Positions 1 to 9,471 of a DNA stretch of 64,000 nt are shown in pieces (position 1 is the stretch's first letter; each line of letters opens with the position of its first letter). The notes under the pieces are model-generated. The model saw only the letters and a program-made list of their open reading frames with translations. It was not told the DNA's origin and made no database searches. Source of the stretch: Symsagittifera roscoffensis (Eukaryota; Xenacoelomorpha; Acoela; Convolutidae); the NCBI RefSeq assembly GCF_963678635.1, contig NC_087067.1, positions 25,675,547-25,739,546 of the forward strand. The letters run 5' to 3'. Position numbers and translations under genes: made by a program.

Positions 1-610
1 GGGTGAGTGTAAGCAGTGTTGTGGCATGCCCTTGCTGACAGATTTGGCTATCATGATGCGGATCGATCCGTTGGCTCTGATTCACGGACTGCGGGAATTT
101 GTCACGGTGGTATATGGACCGGTGATGTCTTTCGCGTTCCCGGACGTGCAAGTCAAGGCATACAGGAATTCTGTGTTGTATGTCAACCTGGTCTCAGTCG
201 TGGATTGTTCCGTGCTGAATTGGGTAGAACAGAGGGAGCTGAGGGGGCTGGCCAGCGACTATAGGCTGTTCGGAAGAATAGCGGAGCCAGGTTGGGTGTT
301 GATGGATTTCAACAAACACTTCAAGTGCCGAATGGGCCGTGAGGACCTTTCCCACATCCAGTTTAACCCAAAGCTTTGGAATCTGAGACCAGTAGTGAAA
401 GATACAGGAGCGGCAATGAGAGTCCCAATCTTGCCAGAAGCCTACGCACACGCGAAAGAGAACCAGCAAGCGTGGCTTTCCGGGTCCAGGCCGCTGCCAG
501 ACCAATGCCCTCGATGTCCACCGATAAGGAGGATGTTGTTGGGAGTCACATCTCCCGTCATTGCACCTCGCATCGGAGCCGCTCGTGATGCAGAGAAGAG
601 GATGCTGAAG
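1..610 (+). repeat. Partial tandem copy of the central part of the 715-codon frame
   Basis: Matches 1846-2455 at an offset of 1845 bp with about two substitutions. It is cut by the window edge at the left and diverges after 610. It implies an 1845-bp tandem duplication (unit 611-2455). The frame at 26-685 is this truncated copy, not a separate gene. AGAAGAGGATG occurs on both sides of the junction. Confidence 0.88.
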
Positions 611-827
611 AGAAGAGGATGGGTCGATCCCGAGCAACGAGGTCATAGGGGAGGCGATAATGACATTGCTCTCGGCGATGGCTGAGGTAGAAACAGCAGC
701 AAAACAACGTTTCACCCAAAATGTAGTGAAGGTGGTCTTTGTGTTGTCACCAGGGTACGCTGCATTGCTAGAACCCCTTCAGTTTGTGTACACGATGGTC
801 ACAACGATAGCATAGGGACGGTTCAAC

Positions 828-2975
828 GTGATAATTCCTGCCCCGAACAAAGTGGTAGACCCGGACAATAATTATCCATCCCGATCTGAGCTTCCTGCCG
901 TTTGGGCTGACATTTCCAATGCCAGACAGGGACTCAAAGATTGTAGCACAACTCGGTTGGTGCTAGATGAGGTTCTGGGGTTGGAGCTGTCCATCTTTGC
1001 CAGATTGCTGAAGTTAAGACCAGGGGTAGAAAACGATCATCTGTTAGTACAACAGGTGGCTGATGATCTCTGGTTCAGACAGATGGATCATGCAGAGAAT
1101 GAGCAGGGAAGGACAGTCAGGAAAAACATGACGTCAGCGGAAGAAGATCTCATGGCAATGGCTTTGCGCACGAAGCCGCACAACAACGTATGGTTGTACT
1201 TGTCACCAAGGCTGTGCACCTTGGGTGAGGACGCGTTCGAGCATGCGCCGGCAGTGATCAAAGAGATACACGTGTATCTGAAGAACTTGTTTGATGCCCG
1301 GGAGTTAGCTGGGGGTATGATGTTGAAATTGATGCAGGACGTAAACACGATGTCGTTGGACAAGTTCCAAGCTGACGTGCTAGCCACGAGGGCACAGTAT
1401 GAACGATCGGATGCCATCTTGGGTGGAATGGGAGTGGGATGGACGCCATCCTTCCTGTCGACGTGCTATCCGAGGGCATCTCGGAACCTGATCACGAGTT
1501 TCGCTAAGGATATCAGGAAGTTGTCGATTGGCCTGATATTAGCCCTATACGTGACATTTGGTCATGAAAATTTCGTGAAGCGGCCGGCGAACCTCTTCAC
1601 CCAAGCGTTGGCAGATTTGAGATTGGATGGACTACTGACTCTGATTGCCATGACCTACGGTCGACTGGTTGATTTGCTTGTGCTGTTGCGTTACCCTGAA
1701 CAACTCCAGGGAACAAGTCGTGAGTTCAACGCGCAGTTGGAAACCGCCTCGCTCAGGAAGATGAAAGACTGGAGGACTCTCCTGCTCCAATATCTCTTGC
1801 AACAGAACAGAAGCGTCACGGGAGAAGATAAGGTGGCGACGGATGCGGGTGAGTGTAAGCAGTGTTGTGGCATGCCCTTGCTGACAGATTTGGCTATCAT
1901 GATGCGGATCGATCCGTTGGCTCTGATTCACGGACTGCGGGAATTTGTCACGGTGGTATATGGACCGGTGATGTCTTTCGCGTTCCCGGACGTGCAAGTC
2001 AAGGCATACAGGAATTCTGTGTTGTATGTCAACCTGGTCTCAGTCGTGGATTGTTCCGTGCTGAATTGGGTAGAACAGAGGGAGCTGAGGGGGCTGGCCA
2101 GCGACTATAGGCTGTTCGGAAGAATAGCGGAGCCAGGTTGGGTGTTGATGGATTTCAACAAACACTTCAAGTGCCGAATGGGCCGTGAGGACCTTTCCCA
2201 CATCCAGTTTAACCCAAAGCTTTGGAATCTGAGACCAGTAGTGAAAGATACAGGAGCGGCAATGAGAGTCCCAATCTTGCCAGAAGCCTACGCACACGCG
2301 AAAGAGAACCAGCAAGCGTGGCTTTCCGGGTCCAGGCCGCTGCCGGACCAATGCCCTCGATGTCCACCGATAAGGAGGATGTTGTTGGGAGTCACATCTC
2401 CCGTCATTGCCCCTCGCATCGGAGCCGCTCGTGATGCAGAGAAGAGGATGCTGAAGTGGAGTGAAGGGATGGAGCCGCGCTTCATCAGCTGGAATGTTGC
2501 AGCCGCGCACACGTTTGACTTCTCATTTCCTGATGCTTGGAGTAGGAAAAAGATCAAGGCACTACCTTCCAGGAGACCAGAGGTCTCGGCTGAAATGTGG
2601 AACGAGGTGTATACTCCCACAGATGACTTATCAAGACTGAAGTGGTCAGGAGAAGTGAAAGTAGTGATGCTGGAAGTGGCAAAGGAGAGCAGAGGAGGCT
2701 CATACATAACGATAGAAGACCTGGCACTACATGGCGAGGAGTCCGTAGAATTCCTGGTGAACGATGAATTGTTTTATCACGCAGGAGACATGACCGTACC
2801 GGCGCGGCCGGACTCGGGCATAGACACACGACAAGGCCCTTCAGGACCCAAGCCGAAACCTGATGCAGATGACGATGAATTGATGGATCAGGACGATAAC
2901 AATAACGACATCGAGGGAAAGAAGGGAAAACCGGGTGAGACGGATCTAGGAGCGTTGGAGATACAGGTTCAGTGA
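828..2975 (+). CDS. Uncharacterised element A frame upstream of ORF2
   Basis: I do not recognise this product. The frame is open from about 613 except for a TAG at 812-814; the true N-terminus is displaced by the duplication junction. The first residue at 828 is GTG, so this is probably not a real start. About 715 residues, mostly helical in character, with CPRCPP (a possible CXXC), a basic stretch, and an acidic C-terminal tail (DADDDELMDQDDNNNDIEG). No counterpart lies between pol and ORF2 in element B, where only 385 bp are present. It may be a lineage-specific extra protein or part of A's polyprotein C-terminus. Confidence 0.6.
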   Translation: MIIPAPNKVVDPDNNYPSRSELPAVWADISNARQGLKDCSTTRLVLDEVLGLELSIFARLLKLRPGVENDHLLVQQVADDLWFRQMDHAENEQGRTVRKNMTSAEEDLMAMALRTKPHNNVWLYLSPRLCTLGEDAFEHAPAVIKEIHVYLKNLFDARELAGGMMLKLMQDVNTMSLDKFQADVLATRAQYERSDAILGGMGVGWTPSFLSTCYPRASRNLITSFAKDIRKLSIGLILALYVTFGHENFVKRPANLFTQALADLRLDGLLTLIAMTYGRLVDLLVLLRYPEQLQGTSREFNAQLETASLRKMKDWRTLLLQYLLQQNRSVTGEDKVATDAGECKQCCGMPLLTDLAIMMRIDPLALIHGLREFVTVVYGPVMSFAFPDVQVKAYRNSVLYVNLVSVVDCSVLNWVEQRELRGLASDYRLFGRIAEPGWVLMDFNKHFKCRMGREDLSHIQFNPKLWNLRPVVKDTGAAMRVPILPEAYAHAKENQQAWLSGSRPLPDQCPRCPPIRRMLLGVTSPVIAPRIGAARDAEKRMLKWSEGMEPRFISWNVAAAHTFDFSFPDAWSRKKIKALPSRRPEVSAEMWNEVYTPTDDLSRLKWSGEVKVVMLEVAKESRGGSYITIEDLALHGEESVEFLVNDELFYHAGDMTVPARPDSGIDTRQGPSGPKPKPDADDDELMDQDDNNNDIEGKKGKPGETDLGALEIQVQ

Positions 2976-3006
2976 AGACGACGATGGGGAAGTCGATGGG
3001 AGTCTA

Positions 3007-3276
3007 TTGCTGATGACGTCATCGTCTTTCATATCCCCTACAAAGGAGGCGTCGGCCGATTTATCCCCGATGGATCCAATAAGTCAGGCGAGAGAGTGCC
3101 GAAGCAGGGATCCGCAAAGATTGCTCCATGAGTCACCGAGGAGGAGAAAAATCGAAGAGTCAATGAGGGTATCCTTCCTGAGTACGCTACCGGAAGAGGA
3201 ATGGGAGAGATATCAAAGTGAGCTAGAAGGCAAGACAGGGGCAACCTGGAGCCGAGTGAACTTCATGGAAAAGTAA
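3007..3276 (+). CDS. Small uncharacterised frame in element A
   Basis: 89 residues, rich in Ser, Arg and Glu, ending just before the ORF2 homologue. First codon is not a strong start. It may be a remnant of a longer frame linking the upstream protein to ORF2. No family recognised. Confidence 0.35.
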   Translation: MLMTSSSFISPTKEASADLSPMDPISQARECRSRDPQRLLHESPRRRKIEESMRVSFLSTLPEEEWERYQSELEGKTGATWSRVNFMEK

Positions 3277-3282
3277 TGGGAC

Positions 3283-6200
3283 GTGATACGACGATATGGG
3301 ACGCAGTCCATAATGAAGGTGGGATTGAACCAACCCATCATGCGTGAGGTCCTGGAGAAAATAGTGAACTCCATTGAGTCGGATGTTCTGGCCGAGTCAG
3401 TTACAGAAGACAGTGCCGATGATCAGCAGGTCAAAAAGAAATTACCCGTTAGACGAGCCAGAAAGGGGCTGAAGCGACTAAAAGGGAAGACAGGAAGTCG
3501 AGCCGTGAACCCGAGAGTGGTGAAGTCGAAAGCCAGCGCAGTGGTGGTCTCTCTGACGAGCGCAGGTCGTTCAGGTGAGAGCGGGCAAGGAGATGGTGCG
3601 ACGCTGACCGGGGGAGAAAAAGAGAATCTGATACCCCCTATGCTCTTGGCAGGTCTGACCACGACAGCCATGAAATCAAAGAAGACAGCACGAACCCTGG
3701 CAGACACTAAGCTAGAGATGGAGATCATCAGTCAGTGTGGATCTGGAGGACTTGAAGATTACAGGCCCTCGCGAACCAACATGGCCAAGTTGAAACTGGA
3801 AGGACAACTCGACGTGGTCGAGTACAGTCGAGTTACTGAGCCGGAATCGGTCCACAGGAGAGATCCAGCAGGGGGTTATGTGGAAATGTTGAAAGCGAGG
3901 AGCTCCGCGAGAGGGCACCTGATGGCTTGGAGCGAGAAGCAAGCCATGCAGGAATATCTGAAAGGGCTTACGGAGAATTTCTATCTTAAATCGGAAAGAA
4001 TACGGCACGGTAATGTCCTCGGAAGCGAACGAAATCGGATTGGAAAAACTACTAAAAATTTCTTGGAGGGCGGCCCTCCAGAGATACTTCGACGAGACGA
4101 TGCATGCACCTGCGACGGTGGCAGCGTACCTGGCTCATCCGTGCACGAGAACTGGCCTGCAAGTACGGTTGGCTTGGTGCTTGATGGGCATCAAGAAGGC
4201 GGAATATGAAGCCAGTAATTATTCAAAATCACGGGAATAGGAGCTGGAGTTGATGGAAGCTCTGCGAGCGTTGATTTCAAAAGACGATTCTGCGATAGCA
4301 TGGGCTAAGCGTAAGGATGCCCTTTGCTTTGTGAGGTTCGTGGTGCATCGTATCTCCACTCCTGTTTTGGGAGAATGCATAAAGATCATTCGGCAAAAGG
4401 GAGTTGATTGTGAAAGGAACTTCCTTAGGGCACTCCTGGAACTATATCAGGACATGCCATTGACTGTGCCAAGCAAGGAGTCGAATGATATGGAGAGCTA
4501 TCGCAAGTTGGAAGAGGTGAGAAGATATTCCAACAAAGAATTGAAAGTGAGCCGAGAGTTGATTGAAGCGGTCAGAGGACAAAAAGAGTTTGCAACACTA
4601 GGGAAACTGAAGTCGTTCCAATATGTGTCTGGCATACCGGGGATGGCGTATAATCCCTTCGTGAATGAAGAAGCCAGGGAAGCGTACTTCGACTATGAGC
4701 AAGTCAAAGTACTCAATTTCTGGGACGAACGTATTAAAGAAACAGGAATGCTGATGGTGGAACAACCCAAGCTGGGAATTATCTTAGAAGAACGAGTGGT
4801 CGAACCCTCGGTTCCCGAGCTAAAGGGGCAAGTGAGTTTTGATTGTGGTTCTTGGGACGGTCCCTTGAAAACCAGTCTAGTAACGATGTGGGAACTCATG
4901 AAGCCTTCGTGGTGTCCTCATCCTAACGCCGGTTTAATCTGGGACATGACGGCGGAAATCACGTTAGACCTGGATGATGACCCGAGCCTACATGATCTGG
5001 CCATGATACACCATCTGCTGGCCATGAGGTTGACGAAGCGGAAAAGCAACCCATCCACGGAGCTATCCGAGGAAAGTACATCGAGCAATTGGTTGAAGCA
5101 AGGCACATGCTTAGCTCAACATAGTGGGATGGAAGGACATGTTTGCAAGTTGGGGCACTGCCTGATTACGCTGAGCGAGCAGCATCGACAACTGGCACGA
5201 TTGTACGGAAGATTGAGCATGTCAGATAAGAATGGCATGGAGTTGGTCGCGGACTGTCATGGGGTGACGGATGTAAACTTGACCACAGCCTTGGGATTTT
5301 GTAGCATGACGAGTTCGATAGAATCGCTTGAGCGCCTGGAGCGTGCCCATGAGCTAGTGACGTCCCTCAGCGTGGAAGTATTCCCTGGAGCATTGCAGAC
5401 AGAGCAGAAGATCGGAGGCTGGCGAGAAGCTCTGGAGAACGAAATGAATCTGAAGGATAGTGAAGCCTATCATAAACCTACTGGTTCAAAATATCTGGTG
5501 GGTTCAAGCTCCGCACCATATTGCAATAGTAGGTATCCTACACACATGGTGGTGATGGATGCGAGGACGCAGCAGGTGTTGATTGACCAACTTTTCTCTG
5601 TGCCAAAGTGCGTGAGGTTGGCCAGAATGTCGGAGAGGTCAGATGGTTTGTTGGCGAAGATCTTCCGGGCAGTCCCGAAGAGATCTGAAGGCGAGTTGCA
5701 AGACGTAGTGGGTGAAGAGTTCCTGAGATTGAACGAAGGTAATGTGAGTGAGTTCCAGAAGCAGAAAGCGAGTGGAGCGTTACCCACTGAATTCCCCACC
5801 ATAGAAGAGAAAGACGATTTACACAGAATTCTGATGGAGGTGGAACCGTTGCTGGGAGCCTCAGGGTATTGGACCCGAAGGAACATAGTGAGAACCTATG
5901 GGGAGTATCCTTGCCACTGCTTGGCGCAGACGTTATGGTACCCCAAACGCGGGAATCTGATGCTAGTATGGGACGTGAAGGAGTTGTACTCTACGGGGTT
6001 GCCCGATCAGAATCAACAGGTGTCAATCGTGGTGGTTAGTGCCATGCTGGCAGTGAGATGGTTGGAGGCTAACGCGGACACAAGTGAACAGGAGACGGCC
6101 GTGCTGACTCCTGAGCAGCTGAGCAACGTGAAGATGAGTCGTGAATTGGATCTTTTCAGGACCACCTGCAAAGTTCTAAGAATACCCAAAGCCATTGAAA

Positions 6201-6642
6201 GAATATGGTCAAGGGAAAGATTGATGCCTTGGTTCCGTGCAGTGATGACATCGTGGATGTATGAACGCGCATGTCGAGGAACACGGAGTCCTATATCAAT
6301 CTTTCCAGCTAGATATAGGACCGGGAGCCTATAAGAGAGCATTCCTGACGCACAATAACGCGGTCACCACGGCGGTGAAGCGAGTAGCTGGAGCGCCTTG
6401 TGTAACTGAACATGAGAAAAAGAGGTCTTAAGAGCTGATCTAGAAAGAAATGTGAGCCTATGTCTTCACAACAGCTTTTGCAGGAACCGGGAGCAAAAGG
6501 TGAATGTGGACCTGCTCCTTGTTGCAAACCGAGGCTGTTGGAACAGGAGAGTTGGGGCACGGCCCGCAACTCCATGGACATGCTGGAGAAAGTCCTAGAA
6601 GACAGCGAAGCTGAAGATCAGGATGGAGAAGCAATGGAATGA
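3283..6642 (+). pseudogene. Broken ORF2 homologue in element A
   Basis: Homologous to element B's ORF2 over nearly its full length. Matching stretches include LEMEIISQCG, SARGHLMA, the GHVC cysteine motif, DCHGVTDVNL, SVPKCVRLARMSE and YPCHCLAQT. Breaks seen: a frame change near 4010-4030, an in-frame TAG at 4238-4240, a frame change near 6265-6280 and another between about 6420 and 6460. The longest open part is 4250-6334. The extreme N-terminus aligns poorly. These lesions make this copy non-functional. Confidence 0.82.
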
Positions 6643-7398
6643 AGATGATGGAACGAAGAGGACAAGTGAAGACGTGAGCAAGAAAAGAAGAGAAGGATAA
6701 AAACTTGATTGTCTTTGTGTGTTAAAACTGAAACCAATCAACCAAGTTTGATTATTGAACTTGTTAAACTTTTTGTTTTGATTTAGTTTGGTCAAACCAA
6801 ACTTTGAAAATTGTTGCAATTGTTAAAATTGTTGAAAGAAAATTTTAGTTACACTACTTATGTATATATATAGAACATAGGTGATTATATTTACCTATTT
6901 AAACACAACTGAAGTTTTTAACCTGTGTAAGAGACAATTTCACTGTGTGGCGACATGGTAAGTTTGAGTAAACTCGCTCGAGAAGGGTGAGTAACTCAAT
7001 AACTTTCCTAGCCACAGAGTTTCTTAGTTTTAATATTGAAAGGACTGCATAAATAACTGATTATACTTGGTGAGTGATGTTAAGTTAATTTTAACGGGTG
7101 CGTGGTGGCGCCACGTCCCAACTTTTTAATCACAAAGAGCGAAAAGAAGTTTTATGGCAAGTGACGTAGGTAGTCAGAAAATAAATTTTTTCTAGGACAT
7201 TCCTCATGGTGCAAATTTTGTGAAAATTTTGAAAGGCAGTGAGATGTAGTACGATGCCATTTGTGAACACGTAGTGAGTTGAGGTGGAGTAGATAAATTT
7301 CATTTTCTTATGCGATTTGTAAGATTGGTTACAGAGAACTGGAACACTACTTGACGATAACCCGGTGTTATGCGATCAATAGGGACATTGATGGGGTC
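6643..7398 (+). other. Element A 3' UTR
   Basis: AT-rich non-coding sequence between the ORF2 remnant and the polypurine tract. Shares CCACAGAGTTTCTTAG and TTTTAATATT with element B's 3' UTR; palindrome GTGGCGCCAC at 7105-7114. Confidence 0.7.
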
Positions 7399-7412
7399 TT
7401 GTCCGGGGAGTA
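7399..7412 (+). other. Polypurine tract of element A
   Basis: TTGTCCGGGGAGTA directly precedes the LTR start at 7413; same motif as element B. Confidence 0.75.
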
Positions 7413-7730
7413 TGTGCAATTCTGGCAGATTGGCACAGCGCAACCTTCCGGCGACATGAAAAAAAAACGAATAAAGGCCTTAGTTACGAAAAATTATTGC
7501 GAAGGAGGGTAGGAATATTCTAGAATTTTTATTTTTAAAATTTCCATTGAAGAGTGAATATTTCTGAGAAATAGAAAAAGACGGCCATTTTGACTGAAAG
7601 GGACGAAAAAAGAGAAGAACGACAAATATTGTGGAAAACGGTCGCACAAGAGACGAGAAGTACGAAGCCTCTTATCGTGGCAACAACACACGATAAGACT
7701 CTTAGCAGTAGATATTAGTGGAGAAGGAAG
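7413..7730 (+). repeat. Element A 3' LTR, first part (before the insertion)
   Basis: Starts TGTGCAATTC directly after the polypurine tract. It is collinear with the minus-strand start of element B's LTR, which begins TGTGACATTCG. Shared blocks include an AATATTCTAG block, TTTCTGAGAAAT and GACGGCCATTTT (ACGGCCATTTT in B). The LTR breaks at 7730 where element B begins. Confidence 0.85.
7513..7525 (+). promoter_or_regulatory. Heat-shock-element-like trimer in element A LTR
   Basis: Reads GAA-TA-TTC-TA-GAA, three inverted nGAAn units at exact 5-bp pitch, the HSF binding consensus. It lies about 100 bp into the LTR, in presumed U3. Confidence 0.45.
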
Positions 7731-8651
7731 TGTAACATTCGCCCGGAAGATACATATCGACGGATAACAAAACTAAGTCTTAAGACGACTGGCTAGCGTC
7801 TAAACAGAGCTTTGCATGTTTTTCACCGTCTCTACCAAGCCAGTACTTTTCGGTGGTCTTTCTTACATCGGGTCGACAAAAACGTTACTGCTCTCCGGCT
7901 TCGACCAGAACGCTCAAATTAACTGAATTACATGCAAAGATAGTGAGCTTATGGCTGGGTCTCAGTATCCCCAGACCACGAGGTCACTCCTAAAAACAGG
8001 GCTACTACTTATTATATTACTATTGTTTTTGTTCAGTAGATAAAAATCATCATCTCCATCGAAGATGGATCAACCCTTTCCCCCAACTCCTAGCTTCTCA
8101 TCCTTATCAAAATGAATCCAGTTGTTAATTAAATTCAATTCAGGACATGACAAGAAGCTAAAAGTTTATATAAAAGGCTAAAAGTTCCAGTCCCGAAACC
8201 CTTCCGGATTCTTGAATCCAGTGAATCAAGCTCCTCAAGTTCAATTTCACACCAATCCGGAAGGCTGGTTCTCACCCTTCACCGTTGTTGGCAACGGCCT
8301 TGCAACTATTGTAGCAGCACAAGAGTTGCAACTTGGAACGTTCTCTGCTATTGTAGTTCGTTGTTGTTTTTCTTTAATCTCGATTTTCTTTCTGTTCGCA
8401 ATCACAGATAAAGTTGTTCTGTTTTTTACTCGCTTTTTTGTTAAAATGGCCGTTTCAGCATTTCTCAGAAATGTGACGTCATCATTCGAATTTTTGAAAA
8501 TTTAAAATACTAGAATATTCTAGCCCTCACCGTTTGGCTAAACGTTCCAATAACGTCGCTAATCCTTCGAAATCATCAACTCGGAAGGCTTACTGCTCAA
8601 AATTCGAATCCTGCATAAATTGCATTTTGGCCATTCTGGTCGAATGTCACA
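7731..8651 (-). repeat. Element B 3' LTR
   Basis: 921 bp, direct repeat of 32821-33741 with seven substitutions (for example 8250 T/G, 8353 C/T) and no length change seen. Ends form an 11-bp inverted repeat with one mismatch: TGTAACATTCG at the left and CGAATGTCACA at the right. The right end abuts the element's polypurine tract, which identifies this copy as 3'. Confidence 0.95.
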
Positions 8652-8664
8652 TACTCCCCGGACA
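8652..8664 (-). other. Polypurine tract of element B
   Basis: Minus strand TGTCCGGGGAGTA lies directly before the 3' LTR start TGTGAC. Element A has TTGTCCGGGGAGTA at the same place, so this is the likely plus-strand primer. Confidence 0.75.
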
Positions 8665-8927
8665 GTCCGGTCAATGTCCTCATTGAATCGCGCAATGTTC
8701 TAAATGGTTACAGTGTCATCGAACAGAATTTACAAAATGCACGAAATTACTTTTATCTACGTCACATCGACTCACTGCAGAATATAAATGGCATCATACT
8801 ACATCACTATAGCCTTCAAATTCTCTCATTAATCTGCACATTGAGGATATGACTTAAGATAAAACATATTTTCTGACTTCCAGTGTCAATGTCCCGATTG
8901 AAACTTTTTCTCTTAGATTTAAAAGGT

Positions 8928-8955
8928 GTTGGCTTGCAGGACAGTCCTGCCAACC
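8928..8955 (-). other. Palindrome in element B 3' UTR
   Basis: GCAGGAC and GTCCTGC face each other around one base, extended by GTTGG/CCAAC. Element A has a different palindrome, GTGGCGCCAC (7105-7114), at the corresponding place after an AATTTTA block. Confidence 0.5.
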
Positions 8956-9471
8956 AACAAGCTAAAATTATCCTACTATGCTCCTTCCCTTCAGAAATCT
9001 TGCTTGTTTATTGTCCTGAATATTAAAACCAAGAGACTTTGTGGTTAGAAAGAACAATGTAACAACCTCCCTCTTCAAGAGATTACTCAAGTCTTTCATG
9101 TCACCACAAAGTGATCAGTCTTCCTAAGTGATTAAAAACAATCATGCAGGCTGAAATATTTAAATATACTCTCCTCTTAAGCCTTTCTAAATAAATAATA
9201 AGTGAGTGTCTCTAAAGCCACTTCAACTAAAACCAAAATGCAAATTTATAAATGCAACAATTTCAAAACTCAACAAAAATGTTTCAGTTTTCAATTACAA
9301 CTTGGTTGCTTGGTTTCTCACTTGAGTTTTTCACACACATAAAACAATTCAGAGTTTTGACTTTTCTTCATCATTCCTTTGTTCTCCTCTTTTTTCGTCG
9401 TTTAGAAGTTCTAAAACTTCTAAATTCTTCTAATTTTCTTTCTTGCCGCCTCTTGTTTTCTCGACCATTCG

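Larger units (their letters stand above)
1..7730 (+). mobile_element. Element A: 3' part of a related giant LTR retroelement
   Basis: This plus-strand element shares ORF2, 3' UTR blocks, polypurine tract and LTR ends with element B but is strongly diverged at nucleotide level. Its 5' LTR and pol lie left of the window. It holds a frame at 828-2975, a small frame at 3007-3276, a broken ORF2 at 3283-6642, a 3' UTR and the first 318 bp of its 3' LTR. The LTR is interrupted at 7730/7731 by element B and resumes at 33742. Several frame changes and a stop in ORF2 mark it as an old, inactive copy. Confidence 0.88.
8652..9471 (-). other. Element B 3' UTR
   Basis: Between ORF2's stop and the 3' LTR. 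Blocks shared with element A's 3' UTR include CCACAAAGTCTCTTGG followed by TTTTAATATT, a palindrome at 8928-8955, and GGACATTGA before the polypurine tract. No coding frame of note. Confidence 0.75.

Noticed and set aside
26..685. Separate gene at the left edge
   Set aside because: It is a truncated duplicate of the central part of the frame at 828-2975.
8212..8505. 97-codon frame inside element B's LTR
   Set aside because: On the antisense strand of the LTR, non-ATG start, overlaps regulatory palindromes; no family resemblance.
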